Positions 35,113-48,144 are shown, counted from the first letter of the stretch. The stretch is 64,000 nt of DNA from Rutidosis leptorrhynchoides (GCF_046630445.1 NC_092335.1:38264001-38328000); one strand, 5' to 3'. Program-made: numbers and translations. The notes: generated from the sequence alone by a model not told the origin.

Positions 35113-36009
35113 TAAAATTATTATTATCATTGTTCTAAATATTATTATTATGATAATTATTACTAATATTAATAGTGTTATTATTTTTATTATTTTATTT
35201 ATTACAACATTATTATTATTAATGTATTTATATTTATTAGTTATTAATATTATATAAAACCTATTAATCAAATCAGATATCAATCACTATCTAATTTTAA
35301 TTTCTTTTCTCTTCTCCTGCTCACGTTTTGTACTCTGTCGATCAATTATAACTACAATCCAACTTCAGTCACTTCTGGTTGCTGTTTAGACACTCACAAG
35401 CACGTTATGTATTATCAATCTCTGATTAGTTGTTGAAGAAAAACAGAAAAGATAGAACACACACACGATACCCCTGTTCGCTACATCTTTTTCACCATAA
35501 TTCGATTTCGAATGAATTTTCAAAAACTAAAAATGCAGAAGTGTTAGGATTACTCTATGTAAACTTTCTGAAAAGTTTGAACTCCCAATTCTTCTTATCG
35601 AATCCAAATTTTGAAGTCAAAGGTAAATTCTAAAAAAAGTTAAATTTTTGTTCATCATTAAAATTCGTAATTGTTTCGATGTTTTCTGTCAAATTGAGGA
35701 TTTAGAAAGATTATAGGAGTGTTTTGAAACAAAATTGGTCTTGTAATCTTTGGCTAAAACAATACCAAATTCAAAAATCAATTTTTTTTTATGTGTAAAT
35801 AACCTCGACGAGCAGCAGACTGTTCTCATATATATATTTTTTTAAACCAATTAATCATAAATAGGTGTTTATACGATGGATACTAAGTCCTAAATTGATA
35901 TTGTAATGCACGATTGTGTTTTGGGTGAGTTGGATTAGTTTGAGAATTAAAGAAGAAGAAGATAGGACACGAAATTACGGGATAAATAAATACAGTCTGA
36001 GTTGTAAAA

Positions 36010-36141
36010 TAGAAAAATGGAACAGCTTGGATGGTTTGAGTGTTTAGTCTGTGAGCGAGAGGTCACGGGTTCGAGCCCGGTCTCGGGCAATTCTTTTTGG
36101 AAAAGCTTTTTAAAGGGTATATACACTTTCAATTTAATTTC

Positions 36142-36214
<73 letters not shown>
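36010..36214 (+). mobile_element. Possible tRNA-derived SINE remnant
   Basis: GGTTCGAGCCC (36068-36078) is a perfect Pol III B-box. An A-box-like GCTTGGATGGTTTGAG lies about 45 bases upstream, and a (ATT)n tail follows at 36142-36214, as in some plant SINEs. No target duplication established; it may also be a chance tRNA-like stretch in D's LTR. Confidence 0.35.
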
Positions 36215-36442
36215 GTTATCATTAATTATTGTTATTATTATTATGTAACATAAATACTAGGGTTAATAATATTATCATTTTTGTTATTAAGAAATATCAC
36301 TAGGTATTATTATTAGTGGTTTTATTAGTATTAATATTGATATAAGTATTATTATGAGTAGGATTATTATTATTATTATTATTGTTAGTATGAAACTAAT
36401 ACAAACTATTATCATTAATAATAGTATTAGTATTATTTTTGA

Positions 36443-36539
<97 letters not shown>
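36443..36539. repeat. (ATT)n microsatellite
   Basis: About 32 ATT units in D's LTR. Ile- or Leu-rich peptides here are artefacts. Confidence 0.95.
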
Positions 36540-36541
<2 letters not shown>

Positions 36542-38012
36542 AAGAGTATTATTATTAAGATTAACATTAGTAATAAGATTGACATAATTGTTATTGTTTT
36601 TATTGATAAGTTAAGTATTACTATAACTATCATACTATAAATTATTATTATCATCATTAAAAAAAATTAATAATAAGATTATTATTATTATTACCACTAA
36701 TATGGTTATAAGTATTATTATTTATATTATCATGAGTATTATTAATATGCAATTACAAAAATTAGTATCACAATTATCATTAACAGTGAAATTATTAATT
36801 TTATAGTTATTATTATTATTAGTATTATTATTATCATTACTTTTAAAATGAGTATTAATATTATTATAACTACTGATATTATTATTATAAAGATATTACG
36901 ACATTTTATTTATTAATATTATTGTAACCAAATAAATATTAGTACATAAAAATATATCTAATATATATAACTTAACTCTATTATTATTTTTATAATAAGC
37001 AAGATATATAAAATAAATATATGTAAGTTATTAATGGAATGCAGAAATCATTTAAATAACAAGTATATCACTAATAATAATATATATAATTGTTTGATTA
37101 CTATTATATGTATTAATATACATAATTAATATAGGTTCGTGAATTCGAGGCCAACCTTGCACTTGTTCATGCCATCATATGCTTAATTACTACGAAATAC
37201 AATATTGTGAGTTTCATTTGCTCCATTTTTCAATGCTTTTGCAATATATATTTTTGGGACTGAGAATACATGCGCTGCTTTTATAAATGTTTTATGAAAT
37301 AGACACAAGTAATCTAAATTACATTCTATGGTTGGATTATTGAACCGAATATGCCCCTTTTTAGCTTGGTAGCCTAAGAATTGGTGTTTATGATAATTGC
37401 CACCAATTGACGCGAATCCTAAAGATAGATCTATGGGCACTAACAAGCCCCAGTCAGAGAATTTGAACTGCTTTAGTACTTCGATTTATCATGTCCGATG
37501 TGAGTCCCGGAATGATGAGGATATTCTACATGCATCATGTTAAGGTCGGTTACCAGGTGTTCAATCCATATGAATGATTTTTATGCATGATGTTTATGAG
37601 AAATGGAAATATGAAATCTTGTGGTCTATTAAAATTATGGAAATTATTGATTACGGTAAACTAATGAACTCACCAACCTTTTGGTTGACACTTTAAAGCA
37701 TGTTTATTCTCAGGTATTAAAGAAATCTTCCGCTGTGCATTTGCTCATGTTAGAGATATTACTTGGAGTCATTCATGACATATTTCAAAAGACGTTGCAT
37801 TCGAGTCGTTGAGTTCATCAATATTATTATTAAGTCAATTATAGTTGAATATATTATGAAATGGTATGCATGGGTCAACTTTCGATGTAATGAAAGTTTG
37901 TCTTTTAAAAACGAATGCAATGTTTGTAAAATGTATCATATAGAGGTCAAGTAATTCGCGATGTAACCAAATGTAATGTATTCGTCCAGATGGACTAGGA
38001 CGGGTCATTTCA

Positions 38013-39313
38013 GTGATGAGGGATACAATAGTCCTAAAACCCCGTGAAAGGCTCGATCGTAATGTTTTTATTTTTATTTTTAGGAATCGTATTTTTTTTT
38101 TAGGAAATGTAATTTTTTATATTTTTAATAAACGTTATTTTTGTTTATGTTATTTTTTTTTAATTTTAATAGTTTATGTTATATTTGAAATCATTAAAAT
38201 AATAATAAAAATAAAAACTGACATGACCAAGTGATATAGGTTACCACTCCTCATTTTTTCTAACTCAGCAAGTCACGCCTGACATGTCAACTGACCTCAA
38301 TCACCACTCTCTGTGCTCTAAGCGTCACATATCTTCCACCACACAATTATCTACTACTAAATTCATCTACAAATTATCAAACTACACAAAATAGAAAAAG
38401 AGCAATAAAGCCCACGCATTGCGGCGAAAAATGGTTTATTCCATACTATTATAATTACAATTCATATATTAAAGACTGATTTTTTAAAAAACAACACTAT
38501 TATTTGAAATATTTACAACATACATTCGGTTGGCGATTGGCCAATACAACGACCAATATATACGTATACATATGTTATATACAATTCACTCAGCACTAAA
38601 AGAAAGGACACTGTAACACCCACGACGCATTAACCAATCCTAGATAGATTAACTGAGCTCGACAATTGGTAAAGTTTTGTATACTCTACTAAAGGTTATA
38701 AAATAAGTTGAAACAAATACAATTAAAAATATGATAAAACTAACATTTGTAAGAAGCGCGTATTCAAGTATTATAAGAACTTTGAGAAAACGACATTGCA
38801 TTAATGGAACGTACGAAACACCAATAAGTATTTAGAATAATATAATCTCATATGTCGTATTCAAATAGTCTGTTGAATTGATAAAAAAAAAAATACAAAT
38901 AAACAATTAATAATGTAATAATAAAGATATAAAATATAAAAATTTTAAAAAATGTAATAGTGTATGTCAACACCATTTTTACTAATTAAAAATGATGTTA
39001 ATTTACACCATTTTTTTTCAAATGACAATATCGGCATCATCCAGAGGGAACTTAACCACATTCGCGATTATATGCCACTCAGACGCACATTAAGAGAAAA
39101 CTCAATTCGCGACGATTTTGGCGATACACATCCACGAACTAAATTATAAAATTTGCTAATTTACAGTTCCATTAACAGAAGATAAATTATCACACCTCAT
39201 CTGATTTAATGTAAAACATACTCCTAAATAAAATTTAATAAAATTATATTAAATTTTATCGTAAGATAAAATGAAAATAAAATAAATTATACTAGGCCTC
39301 ATTTTACAACCAC
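38013..39313. other. Intergenic, between element D and the eL27 gene
   Basis: AT-rich with T- and A-runs (38090-38210, 38880-38960). No gene, RNA gene or repeat family recognised. D's possible 5-base target copy is GTGAT at 38013-38017; the left mate is not visible. Confidence 0.5.
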
Positions 39314-39393
39314 GGGCCCATATCCGTTTCGTTATGAAAACCCTAGACATCTTTATTGGGCTTTATGATATAACCATTTCCAAAACCCTAATT
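39314..39393 (+). promoter_or_regulatory. eL27 promoter elements: site II and telo-boxes
   Basis: GGGCCCA (39314-39320) and TGGGCTT (39357-39363) are site-II-like motifs; AAAACCCTAGA (39337-39347) and AAAACCCTAATT (39382-39393) are telo-boxes. This combination is typical of plant ribosomal protein and other growth-linked promoters (established knowledge). The second telo-box is about 50 bases before the ATG, probably near the transcription start. Confidence 0.65.
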
Positions 39394-39443
39394 CCTCATT
39401 CGTCTCAGAAGCAGCCGATTCAGAAGAAGCACAAGGAGCAAAA

Positions 39444-39848
39444 ATGAAGTTTTTGAAACCAAACAAGGCAGTGGTTGTTCTCAACGGCCGTTTTGCAGGC
39501 CGCAAAGCCGTTATCGTCAAGCAATTCGATGACGGAACACGTGACCGTCCGTACGGCCACTGTTTGGTTGCAGGAATCGCAAAATACCCGAAGAAAGTTA
39601 TCCGTAAAGATTCAGCAAAGAAGACCGCAAAAAAGTCCCGAGTCAAGACATTCATTAAGCTTGTGAATTACAATCACATAATGCCAACAAGGTACACACT
39701 TGATGTTGATCTTAAGGATATTGTGTCAGTTGATGCGTTACAGTCACGTGACAAGAAAGTGACTGCTTGCAAAGAGGCGAAAGCTAGGTTGGAGGAAAGG
39801 TTCAAGACTGGGAAAAACCGTTGGTTCTTCTCGAAGCTTCGATTCTGA
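39444..39848 (+). CDS. RPL27: 60S ribosomal protein L27 (eL27), complete
   Basis: A single-exon gene for 134 residues, the usual family length (about 135). The sequence is the typical plant eL27: [16 protein letters not shown] at the N-terminus with a KOW-like segment, then [50 protein letters not shown] and the conserved end [14 protein letters not shown]. eL27 is a structural protein of the large ribosomal subunit. ATG at 39444 in context GCAAAAATGAAG; TGA at 39846. The upstream site II and telo-boxes fit coordinated ribosomal-gene control. The frame is undamaged, with basic residues kept, so it looks functional. It lies between element D and a small DNA transposon. Confidence 0.97.
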   Translation: MKFLKPNKAVVVLNGRFAGRKAVIVKQFDDGTRDRPYGHCLVAGIAKYPKKVIRKDSAKKTAKKSRVKTFIKLVNYNHIMPTRYTLDVDLKDIVSVDALQSRDKKVTACKEAKARLEERFKTGKNRWFFSKLRF

Positions 39849-40796
39849 AGAAAGAAAGATGAGTTGTTATTTTCTGTTTTTCAGGTTTTGTTATATTTTC
39901 GATTATGTTGGACTGATGTTAGTTTACTTTTATTATGTATGAATTGAATTGATTAATGGTTTTTATTCAAAATGCGTTATGGAGGATTTAGTTTTTGCTT
40001 GTGCTTTTTATTTGTTGAGTATATGTTTGAATTGCTTAATTATTGGTAGGATTAGTTATATTGGAGTTTTATTCAATTAATGCCATCTGCTAATTTAAAC
40101 TTCATCATAGAACTTGAAACAATAAATTGTAATTTTGTTGATAGAAGTCGATTAAAGTATTTGTAGCCTCGATGTGAATAGATAATTTGTTACTTTGTTG
40201 CAAATGAGCATACTTTCTTTGGTTAAAGCATATGGAGTTTTTGCAGCAATTAATGATAAGATGGCTTAGCATTCAAAGAAGAATCTATTATGTTATGTAG
40301 ATGAATACAATATTCGTTTTCATTATCAACTTTGTATTGTTGTTTGTAAGTGTTGATCTCTGCATTTAGCCGTTTTATCTCCTCATATTTTAATAAGCTA
40401 AGGCGAAACTTTAGAGGTTATGTTGTTTGCTATAAGGTGGCAATGTGCTCAATTGGATGGGGCTCAGATTGCTAATATGGGTGTTGGCTTTGTTTACAAG
40501 GTTGTGATGGCGTGTCGAACTTCTGGTTTCCTTCATAAGGCATTTCATCATTTCATAGCTAAACAGGCTTTTTGGTCTTAAAAGTTTTGTTTTGTGGCAT
40601 TTTATTCTTGCTCTAATCTTTATGATGTTATCTTGAATTTAAAGTATGGTCTAAAATATTCATGATTGATTTCAAAGATTTATATTAGATCTTTGGGCGG
40701 AATTTTTTGTAAGTATTGACACCACCAACGTGATCAACTAGGTCTCAGAGATGTTCAAAACATGTTAAATAGTTGCATTGTGATGAAACTTTTTGA
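39849..40796 (+). other. 3' flank of eL27
   Basis: T-rich 3' UTR and intergenic DNA. No further gene recognised. The repeated TTTTATT-type sequences after 39900 may hold polyadenylation signals. Confidence 0.4.
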
Positions 40797-42006
40797 TATG
40801 CAACCAGTGGCGAACTTAGGGCCTGTTTACTTGTAACTTAATTGACTTATTTGACTAAAGGGATTATTCGGTAATACATGTGGGGTGTTTACTTTCACCT
40901 TTTTGATTAATTGGAACTAAATGAAGAGATTTGTGGGTCATTCACAAAAGTGGTGTACTCCAGATACAACCATCTTATTTCCATATACACCCTCATTTTC
41001 TTTCTTTCTTTTTTTTTATTTATCCTTTCACATAACAGAAGCTTATACGTTTATCCTCAAGAAAGAAAAACACATATCTCCGACCAAGGAATGCCCAACC
41101 TTCAGCGACGTTCCAAAATCATAGATAGACACCCACATATTTCCATCGATGTTTGAAAAATGTAGATCTCGATAACCACCCCCTACCTCTACGGGATGGA
41201 ACCCCTAACCACAGGACTCCATCGATGATGTTCGAAATCGAAAATTGATGTTCGATGATGGTTTATTAACGATTATTTTTAGAGTACGGCGTGATTACTT
41301 GGTTTTGGAGCATGATGGTGATGGATTATTTGGGTGAAAATGAAAAATTCTATAAAATGAAATGAAGACGATGACGTCGCTGGGTTGTAAAGCATGAGAG
41401 TAGATTTTATTAATTTTATTGTTTAGGTTAAGTTGATCGGTTTTAGATGGATTTTTGGGGAATCGAGATTTGCTCCCTGAATGTCATTGATATATGTTTC
41501 TGGATCTGTTATTGCATTTAAGAAAAAAAATTAATCTTCTTTGAACCAGATACAGATGCACACCAATTTTATGTATAAAAATTTGATACATGTGTTTATT
41601 TAATTTCAAATTTGTATAAAGGATAAAATAGTCATTTACGATGATGTAGTCGATTATTAAATACCAAAAGTAAACACCTATTTTATATCTAAAGCTTACT
41701 ACATGACTACATGTATCCATATAGCCATCCATACCCATAAATGACTTAATGTAAAAGTAAGTAAACAGGCCCTTACACTATGAGGAGTGGAGTCCCGTGA
41801 CCTCGCTAGTCTAGAATTTTTTTTTACGAAGTACCTTTCAAATTGTACATGACACCACTAATTTTTTTGCAGGACTCCATATATTTTTAGGATTTATAGT
41901 TTTTTGGAGTTAAACAACTGGTAAAATACCTGTCAAATATAATTACTTGAAAAAAAAAATTAGGACCCCGTTAAGTTTCAATCCTGGATTCGCTGCTGTA
42001 TGCAAC
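40797..42006. mobile_element. hAT-type non-autonomous element with 8-bp target duplication
   Basis: Termini CAGTGGCGAA (from 40805) and TTCGCTGCTG (to 41998) form an imperfect inverted repeat of the common plant hAT style. They are flanked by perfect 8-base copies TATGCAAC (40797-40804 and 41999-42006). Without the inner insertion (40819-41772) the element is about 240 bp. No transposase. Confidence 0.8.
40816..41775. mobile_element. PIF/Harbinger (Tourist-like) non-autonomous element nested in the hAT element
   Basis: Inverted termini GGGCCTGTTTACTT (40819-40832) and AAGTAAACAGGCCC (41759-41772), with weaker matching over about 35 bases, flanked by TTA on both sides (40816-40818, 41773-41775). 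GGGCC-type termini with a TTA duplication are the hallmark of PIF/Harbinger. 954 bp; the short frames inside (about 80 codons) are not transposase. Confidence 0.8.
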
Positions 42007-43305
42007 CAAAAACAGAATAAGTATACTCTGTAACAACCTAAACACACGTCTTAATCAGCATGTGAAGAAGCAGAAAACAATCAACAACCTTCATATGCAA
42101 GTTCTCCACCCAGATGGCCGTACCACCGATTCACCTCTGCAGGAAGTTGCAATTCTTCGTGGAAGATGCACAAAGTTTTGTATATTCTATGATCAGTGTT
42201 TCCAATATATACCATGCTGATAAAACTACAAAGTTATTGTGTTTGGTAAAACACTTTTATTTATCATATGATAAATAGTGGCAAGTTATAACTTTAAAAT
42301 TTAGATCTTTATCTCGATATTAGTATAGAGTATTTAGAGCACATAGAGGAGATTTTTTGACCTAATACAATACGGAGTAATACATAAGAAATTTTTGGTG
42401 TGTCTTTATTAGGTGGTGGTTGTTGAGAGTTACGAGTATTGTTTTTTGAGAGTGCAAGTATAATATTGATATTGATATTGATCAAACCTCGGAATGCCTA
42501 AAAACGACAGCGTGCTGCGTGCCTCTTACAAACGTTGTCTAGATAGGCGTCGGGGAATGCCATGAACATCGTTCGGGTGGGAAATAGTGATGAAGGCTAC
42601 CCCACTTTCATCGCCATTTCTCACTAAATTCAAATGTAAGTATATAAAAAATTTGATTGTCGGCATAGCCAACTCGGATTGACCTATGTTAACTATGCCC
42701 CTAACCGCGATTGTGGAATAAATTATACTTTTTGGTGGAACTAAATAAATAAAATATTCGGAAACAATTATTCACAATACGTCTTCAATGCTCATAACCA
42801 TACATCTATTTTATGTTACCTATTTCTTGTTTATATATCCAACATTAGTGTCACTTTGGGGGCTAAAACACGAAAGGTTGTATGCCAAATCTATGTCCGA
42901 ATTGAACAACGCAAAGATAATCATCGATGTTGAAAGTTCAGATAACAAAGCGCCAACGGAGATGGTGGTTCATTTGGTGCTGGGTAAGTTAAGGCATTCG
43001 TTCTTTCTATTAGAGGTTGGCAAACATTTTTTGGTTGGAAGACAAAGATTTCATACAAGATGTTATATCGGTCAATACTTTATCTATATGATCGTCGTAT
43101 AAAATCTCCCTCTAGCTAACTTACCTAATAACTCACCCGAATACTATTGAAATGAATAACAAAACAGCACACCGATAGGGTTAAATGACATCAAAAAGCG
43201 TCAAAATGACAGTAGAAAACAACATCAAAAAACATCAAAATCACAGAGAAAACTCTAAAGCAGACTCGGAAAATTCCAAAACGGCACATCGACGTATTGC
43301 TAGTA
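42007..43305. other. Intergenic region
   Basis: No supported gene. A 104-codon frame at 42788-43102 has an ordinary mixture of residues but no domain and no conserved signal. A GT donor-like GGGTAAGTTAAGG lies at about 42982. Confidence 0.35.
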
Positions 43306-43713
43306 GTATATATGTTAGGGATGACAAAAAAACCCTTACTCGATTGAAAATCAGATATTTTTGGGTAGGTTAATGGGTTTAGAGTCGGGTTTGAGGATGA
43401 TTGTCAATTTCTTTAGGTCCAGTTCCAGAGATGGTTTTGGACACAAACTCGATTACCCGACCCGTATACTCGAGTTCATACCCGTATACCCGATTACTCG
43501 GCCCGTATACTCGAAAAGACTCGAATACCCGAAAAAGGCTCGAATAACCGTTTACCCTAAGTAAATGGCAACCCGGATAATTGTGGGAAAATCCGTTTAC
43601 CTGCTAGTTTGGGAGCCAGTGAGTCTAGATTTCGGACGACTTTTATAATCGGGTTTGAGTCTTTGATGACCTAAACCCGATCCAAACCCGACATTGTGCC
43701 ATCCGTATATATG
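43306..43713. mobile_element. Possible small DNA transposon with ACCCG-rich interior
   Basis: Direct repeats GTATATATG at 43306-43314 and 43705-43713 flank a 390-bp unit whose ends carry GGGATGACA and TGTGCCATCC (imperfect inverted repeat). The interior has many ACCCG/CGGGT words, including a degenerate tandem of CCCGTATACTCGA-like units at about 43455-43560. Resembles the GGGATGGCA-ended plant hAT-like elements, but the exact ends are uncertain. Confidence 0.5.
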
Positions 43714-44083
43714 GTAATAACATATTCTGGCTACGTATCGGCTACGTATAGGTTTTAAGCTATCGTTGTCGTGTAGTACTGGAAAAGAGATATCTTGAGC
43801 AATGGGAGAAGCACTTTGATAAACAGATTTGATCACTACGGCCTAGCCCAAACTTTTAGACTGATTTGGGCTAAGCAAGTTTTCGGTATGTCAATCTGGA
43901 ACCCGAATTAAAGAAACCGGCCCATTACTCGCCTCTTCGTGAACCTACTTTATTAGAGACGTTCCATTTTGACCCAATTATAGAATTATTGGGTATTGGT
44001 ATTACTGTCTACTGATAAACACCAACCGCTTAAACGATTCACTTAATTTTGCAGTTTTCATTGAAATTTACACCAGCACAGAA

Positions 44084-46767
44084 ATGTCGGAGAACAAAGC
44101 TTTGACTGTCCACAAAATTGACAACGAATCGATCAAGTTTGAGAACCCGTTATCTTCGCTTTTCTCGAAATTCACTCAGGTACTTTCTAATTTACCGTTA
44201 CCGCAGCTGCCGTCGGCTAAGAAAGATGTAGTGAAAGTTGAAACGGAGAAAAAAGCGGTGGTTCGTGGCGGTGAAGTGGTGGAGGTTTCGAAGACGGAGA
44301 CGGTTACCTATCCGAATGACCGTACGAAAACCGTTAGTCCTTTGAAGCTTGAATCGGAAGATGCGGAGAAAAAAACGAATCCTGTTATTCTCTGGCAGGT
44401 ATATATATCTGTATCTATAGTTCTATACACATCTACTTTTATTTACATATATAATATCTATGTATATGTATAAATTGTTGATTTAATAGCTAGGGCTTAA
44501 TTTAATCTAGAGCTGCTCTGAATATAACTCACTTATGAGATCGAATCTCATTATTATTTTTTTTAAACAGCAATTATATAAATTAAAAATCCACTATCGA
44601 ATCTGCCAGGAATTCCATCAAATATTTTTACGACCTCTATTACATAACCATTTAAACGAATAATTACAAACGAAACACGCCACGAGAAAATATTCACCTT
44701 TCGAGGTAATTATCTAAACCAACGTGTACCATAATCACTTGACTCTAGCAATATGTCATCAATAGCAGCTCTAGTGCTGCTAACCGAAAAAATACAACAG
44801 ATATCATATTCGCTTTCCAACTCGATAACTTTTCCTTGAACCGATCTACTAGAGTATGTCAACCACTTACTCGGTTCATATGGATTCCCGAAGGAAGACC
44901 AAGATATTTAAACGGAAACAACCCCTTAGCACAACCTGATTATGATCGAATCTTATTATAATTATGTGAATTGTAATTACTTAATTTATGCTCTTTTGAT
45001 TTTCGTATGTTTACTTTACAACAGGCCTGTTTTAGTTTCAGTTCCTACTTTATGGGTTATTCAGTCGCTGATTATAAGCTGAAAATGTGTGGTGTAGTGT
45101 GGTTTAATGTCGATAAACAGTAATAAGAGGAAAGTTAAGGATTTTGACTGTATGTTTGATAATTATTAGAATGAAACAGTTAAAGAGTTTACGTTTAATA
45201 GAGAGTTAGAGACTAGTTACTGTGAAATTTGGAGCAAATTAGGCACGTGTCGCTGAAATGTATATAATCAAGTAATTCCATGTTCTAGGTTTTGTTTTGC
45301 TTATAAAATACCAATTCCTAGGTGATCTATTCATTATGCTCAGTTTCAGAGTTGATAATTTAATACATCGAAGCACCAGACGTGTGGGGATGGATGTTGT
45401 AATAAGGTATATGGTGATGCTTTAATAAAAGTTTAGCTTTGCCTAAAGTGATGTTACCTAAGAGCATATCACACTTTAGGGGACCAAGTCTGGGCAGGAG
45501 CATTATTTTTTGTTTCTTTATTTTAATTTTTTTTATCTTCTTCCTGTGCTTATATCATATCAGACATAGTGCTAAAGTTCACATCGATAGAGAGCAGATT
45601 GGGTAATATTAGTTAAAACTTAAAAGAATGAGTAATCTTTTCTACGTGAGTTTTATTTTATTTTGGATGAGCAACACTTATTATATCTTCATTCAAATTT
45701 CAGCTTACTTGAAATCTATCATCAGCATAGCTGAAGATGTGGACATATCTGATAACACCTAATACCGATAGAACATAGTGCAGTACTTCGTCTATTTAGT
45801 GTTTCATGGTCCTTATTATGCATCCACCTCTTACTTTTACTTCTGTTAGACTTGTAGTGAAATGACTCTTAACAATCATAGTGTATTGTGATATGTTCAA
45901 AACCAAACTAGATGGGAGCTTTGTGTTAAATACATATAAATCCTTTTTCTGTTGCAAAAGAAAATTGAATATATAGATTTATTGTACTTGGAGAGTCAAA
46001 ATACAGCTCATTTCATCTTAAGTGTTGTCGGTGAGTTCTCTCATGTTCTAAAGCACAATAATTCTGTAATAATATGCTATGCTGTATATCTATTTACTTT
46101 ACTTGGAGAGTAAAAAACTTAGCTCTCGTCACCTAAGTGTTCACAGTAAGTTTCTGCTTTATAGAGTCAATTTGTGTGATCAAGAATGTATATTAACACA
46201 AAAAATATTCTTACTCCCTCATTTTGACCCTATGGAGATGGTAACCATCGCAAATTGATGTTAACTTTTTGGCCCATCCCATACTGAATGTTATTTTTTT
46301 GTTCTTGTATTAATTTTTTCCTTTCGTAAACCGCCAGAACATATTTTTGGTACTATTTATATTACACAGGTTTTGTACAGTTATTCATTATGAAGGGCAT
46401 GATAACCATTTAATCACTAGTCGATAGAACTAGATATTTTGTTAAACTATTTGACAAGTTAAAGTGGTACCCAGACGTATATAAGTCGCCCCATAACCAA
46501 GACACGTTGTGGGTTGAAGTTCCATCTGGCAAGCACAAAAGGGTTTCTAGACTTGTGTACGCCAATAAATTTTTTTATGTTTTAAAACACTGAAATATAT
46601 GAGCTATTTGTCCTAACATCTGTTCTGGTTGTTTTTAGGTTTATGCGATCGGAGGTTTCTTCATCTTAAAGTGGGCTTGGGGACGATGGAATGAGTGCAG
46701 GGAAAGGAAAAAGCCATCGAATGAAGACCCACCATCTTCAGAGCCAACTGCAAATGAGGATAACTAG
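44084..46767 (+). CDS. Small single-pass membrane protein, two exons, function unknown
   Basis: Exon 1 44084-44398 (105 codons), intron 44399-46638 (GTATAT...TTTTTAG, phase 0, 2240 bp), exon 2 46639-46767 ending in TAG; 147 residues in all. The N-terminal part is soluble and charged (MSENKALTVHKIDNES, a Pro/Leu segment LSNLPLPQLPS, then Lys/Val/Glu-rich). The exon junction falls just before a likely membrane segment, VYAIGGFFILKWAWGRW, followed by a charged Pro/Ser/Glu tail. No N-terminal signal peptide, so it is probably tail-region anchored. I do not recognise the family; it looks like a plant-specific small protein. Upstream TGGGCT-type motifs near 43870 and CCGGCCCATTA near 43917 may belong to its promoter. 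Codon use and the clean splice signals support a real gene. Confidence 0.75.
44399..46638 (+). other. Intron of the small membrane protein gene
   Basis: 2.2 kb, AT-rich, GTATAT donor and TTGTTTTTAG acceptor. No gene or clear transposon seen inside, although its length suggests old insertions. Confidence 0.65.
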
Positions 46768-47705
46768 TGCCTATGAAACGTGGTTAATATATGATCTTCT
46801 TACATATGGCATATAATTCTCGTAGTCTTTAATCTTGTCTAAACCTGCTACTTACGTTGAATATACAGAGTTAGATATTCACTTGTATGTATCACTTTGC
46901 ATTTCACTTGATTCTTTCACACACATGTTACAAATGTATCTACATGTGGAGATCCTTAGCACTTCAATAGGGGCTCTACCATGCAAATGACATGAGCACG
47001 AAGGAAAATAATATTCATTCGGCTGCGGCTTGTTAGGAACACCCTATCCCTAGGTTCAAGTGACAGTTGTGGTCTTAGTTTACTTAATGACTGAACCTTA
47101 AATTTTTCGATCACAGAATAAGACGAGACCCGTATAGACCACCGGCGGGCTTACCATATGAGTTCTAACTAAGGCATGTGAGGTTTCTTATTTGTTATTG
47201 ATCAGTGGTTACTAATAAATTTTCTTTGTATGATCGTTGCCCTCAAGAACCCTTCACAATGGTTTTACCGAGTAATATTATCAGTTAGAGTAAACACATA
47301 TAACGTGAGGGACAACAGTTCTTTTTTTCATGTATATGAATATGATACTCAATTCAATTATTGTTGAACGTCCCTGTAATCTGTTACACCATCAACGTCT
47401 AATATATCGTGAATTTATTTGTCTTGTTAGTACTTGTATTAAAAGTTGAAAATGTTAAATGTAGTCTTTAAAATACGTGAAGAATGATAAACCTAGCCCC
47501 GTAATTGGAGAATGCAAATTTATGCGCTTAAGTAAATATACTATTCCGTATACAACTTTCTCCGTATTTTTTTATAACTCGAAGTTACTATAATTAAACT
47601 TTTTGATAATAAAAATATTAAAATGAACACTTACACATTATTAGACTTTACTACGGAGTATTAATTCAACTTAAACTTATAAATCTAATTATAAACGTAT
47701 ATTTA
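46768..47705. other. 3' flank and intergenic DNA
   Basis: No gene recognised. AT-rich towards 47705, ending in ATTTA (47701-47705), which may be one copy of element F's target duplication. Confidence 0.4.
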
Positions 47706-48144
47706 TGTCACGGACTTATCTCGATAAGCTCACCGTGGTGCACTTAGTCTCTACTAAGTCAGCCTAGCTCGGGCCTTCCAATGATTCAAGTGACTAAAAG
47801 AGAACAAAATAGAGAACAAGTGGGAATTTAAAGAAAATGCTTATATTGATTATGAAAGCTTTACAAGAGAGAATACTTGAGTTTTGAGGTGTGGTGTGCC
47901 AAATGAGGCCACCCCTATTTATACTACTCTTACATCAAAATGAATGACTATGATTAAACTAAATCAATGGCTATGATCTAAATACTAGAAACTTCATGAC
48001 CTAGAAATATCTATGGAGTTTCCATACCATTCCATGAAAGAATCAAGGAGAGAATTCTAGATATCTTCCAAATGCTTCTTGGGCCTTCCATGATTTGGAT
48101 TATAAACTTAGTGGGTTGGGCCACAAAGTTGTTGGGTTGTGACA
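47706..48144 (-). repeat. Element F 3' LTR
   Basis: Minus strand TGTCACAACCC...GTCCGTGACA. Terminal inverted repeat TGTCAC/GTGACA. Next to the polypurine tract at one end and ATTTA at the other. Confidence 0.75.

Larger units (their letters stand above)
35003..38012 (+). repeat. Element D 3' LTR, second part
   Basis: Resumes after element C and ends GACGGGTCATTTCA like D's 5' LTR end at 14150. The stretch 37134-37780 matches A/E LTR sequence with many substitutions. Long ATT/TTA microsatellites fill 35023-35100, 36142-36214 and 36443-36539, with degenerate ATT-rich DNA to about 36900. No gene. Confidence 0.75.

Noticed and set aside
35023-36539. ATT arrays as a possible CRISPR or minisatellite system
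   Set aside because: Plain trinucleotide microsatellites without spacers, in a eukaryotic LTR.
38013-38300. Possible inverted repeat GATGAGGGATAC / GGTTACCACTCCTCAT around a T-rich core
   Set aside because: Match is weak and no target duplication could be defined.
42788-43102. 104-codon frame with a hydrophobic N-terminus
   Set aside because: No domain, no homologous copy in the window and no promoter or splice support; kept as intergenic.
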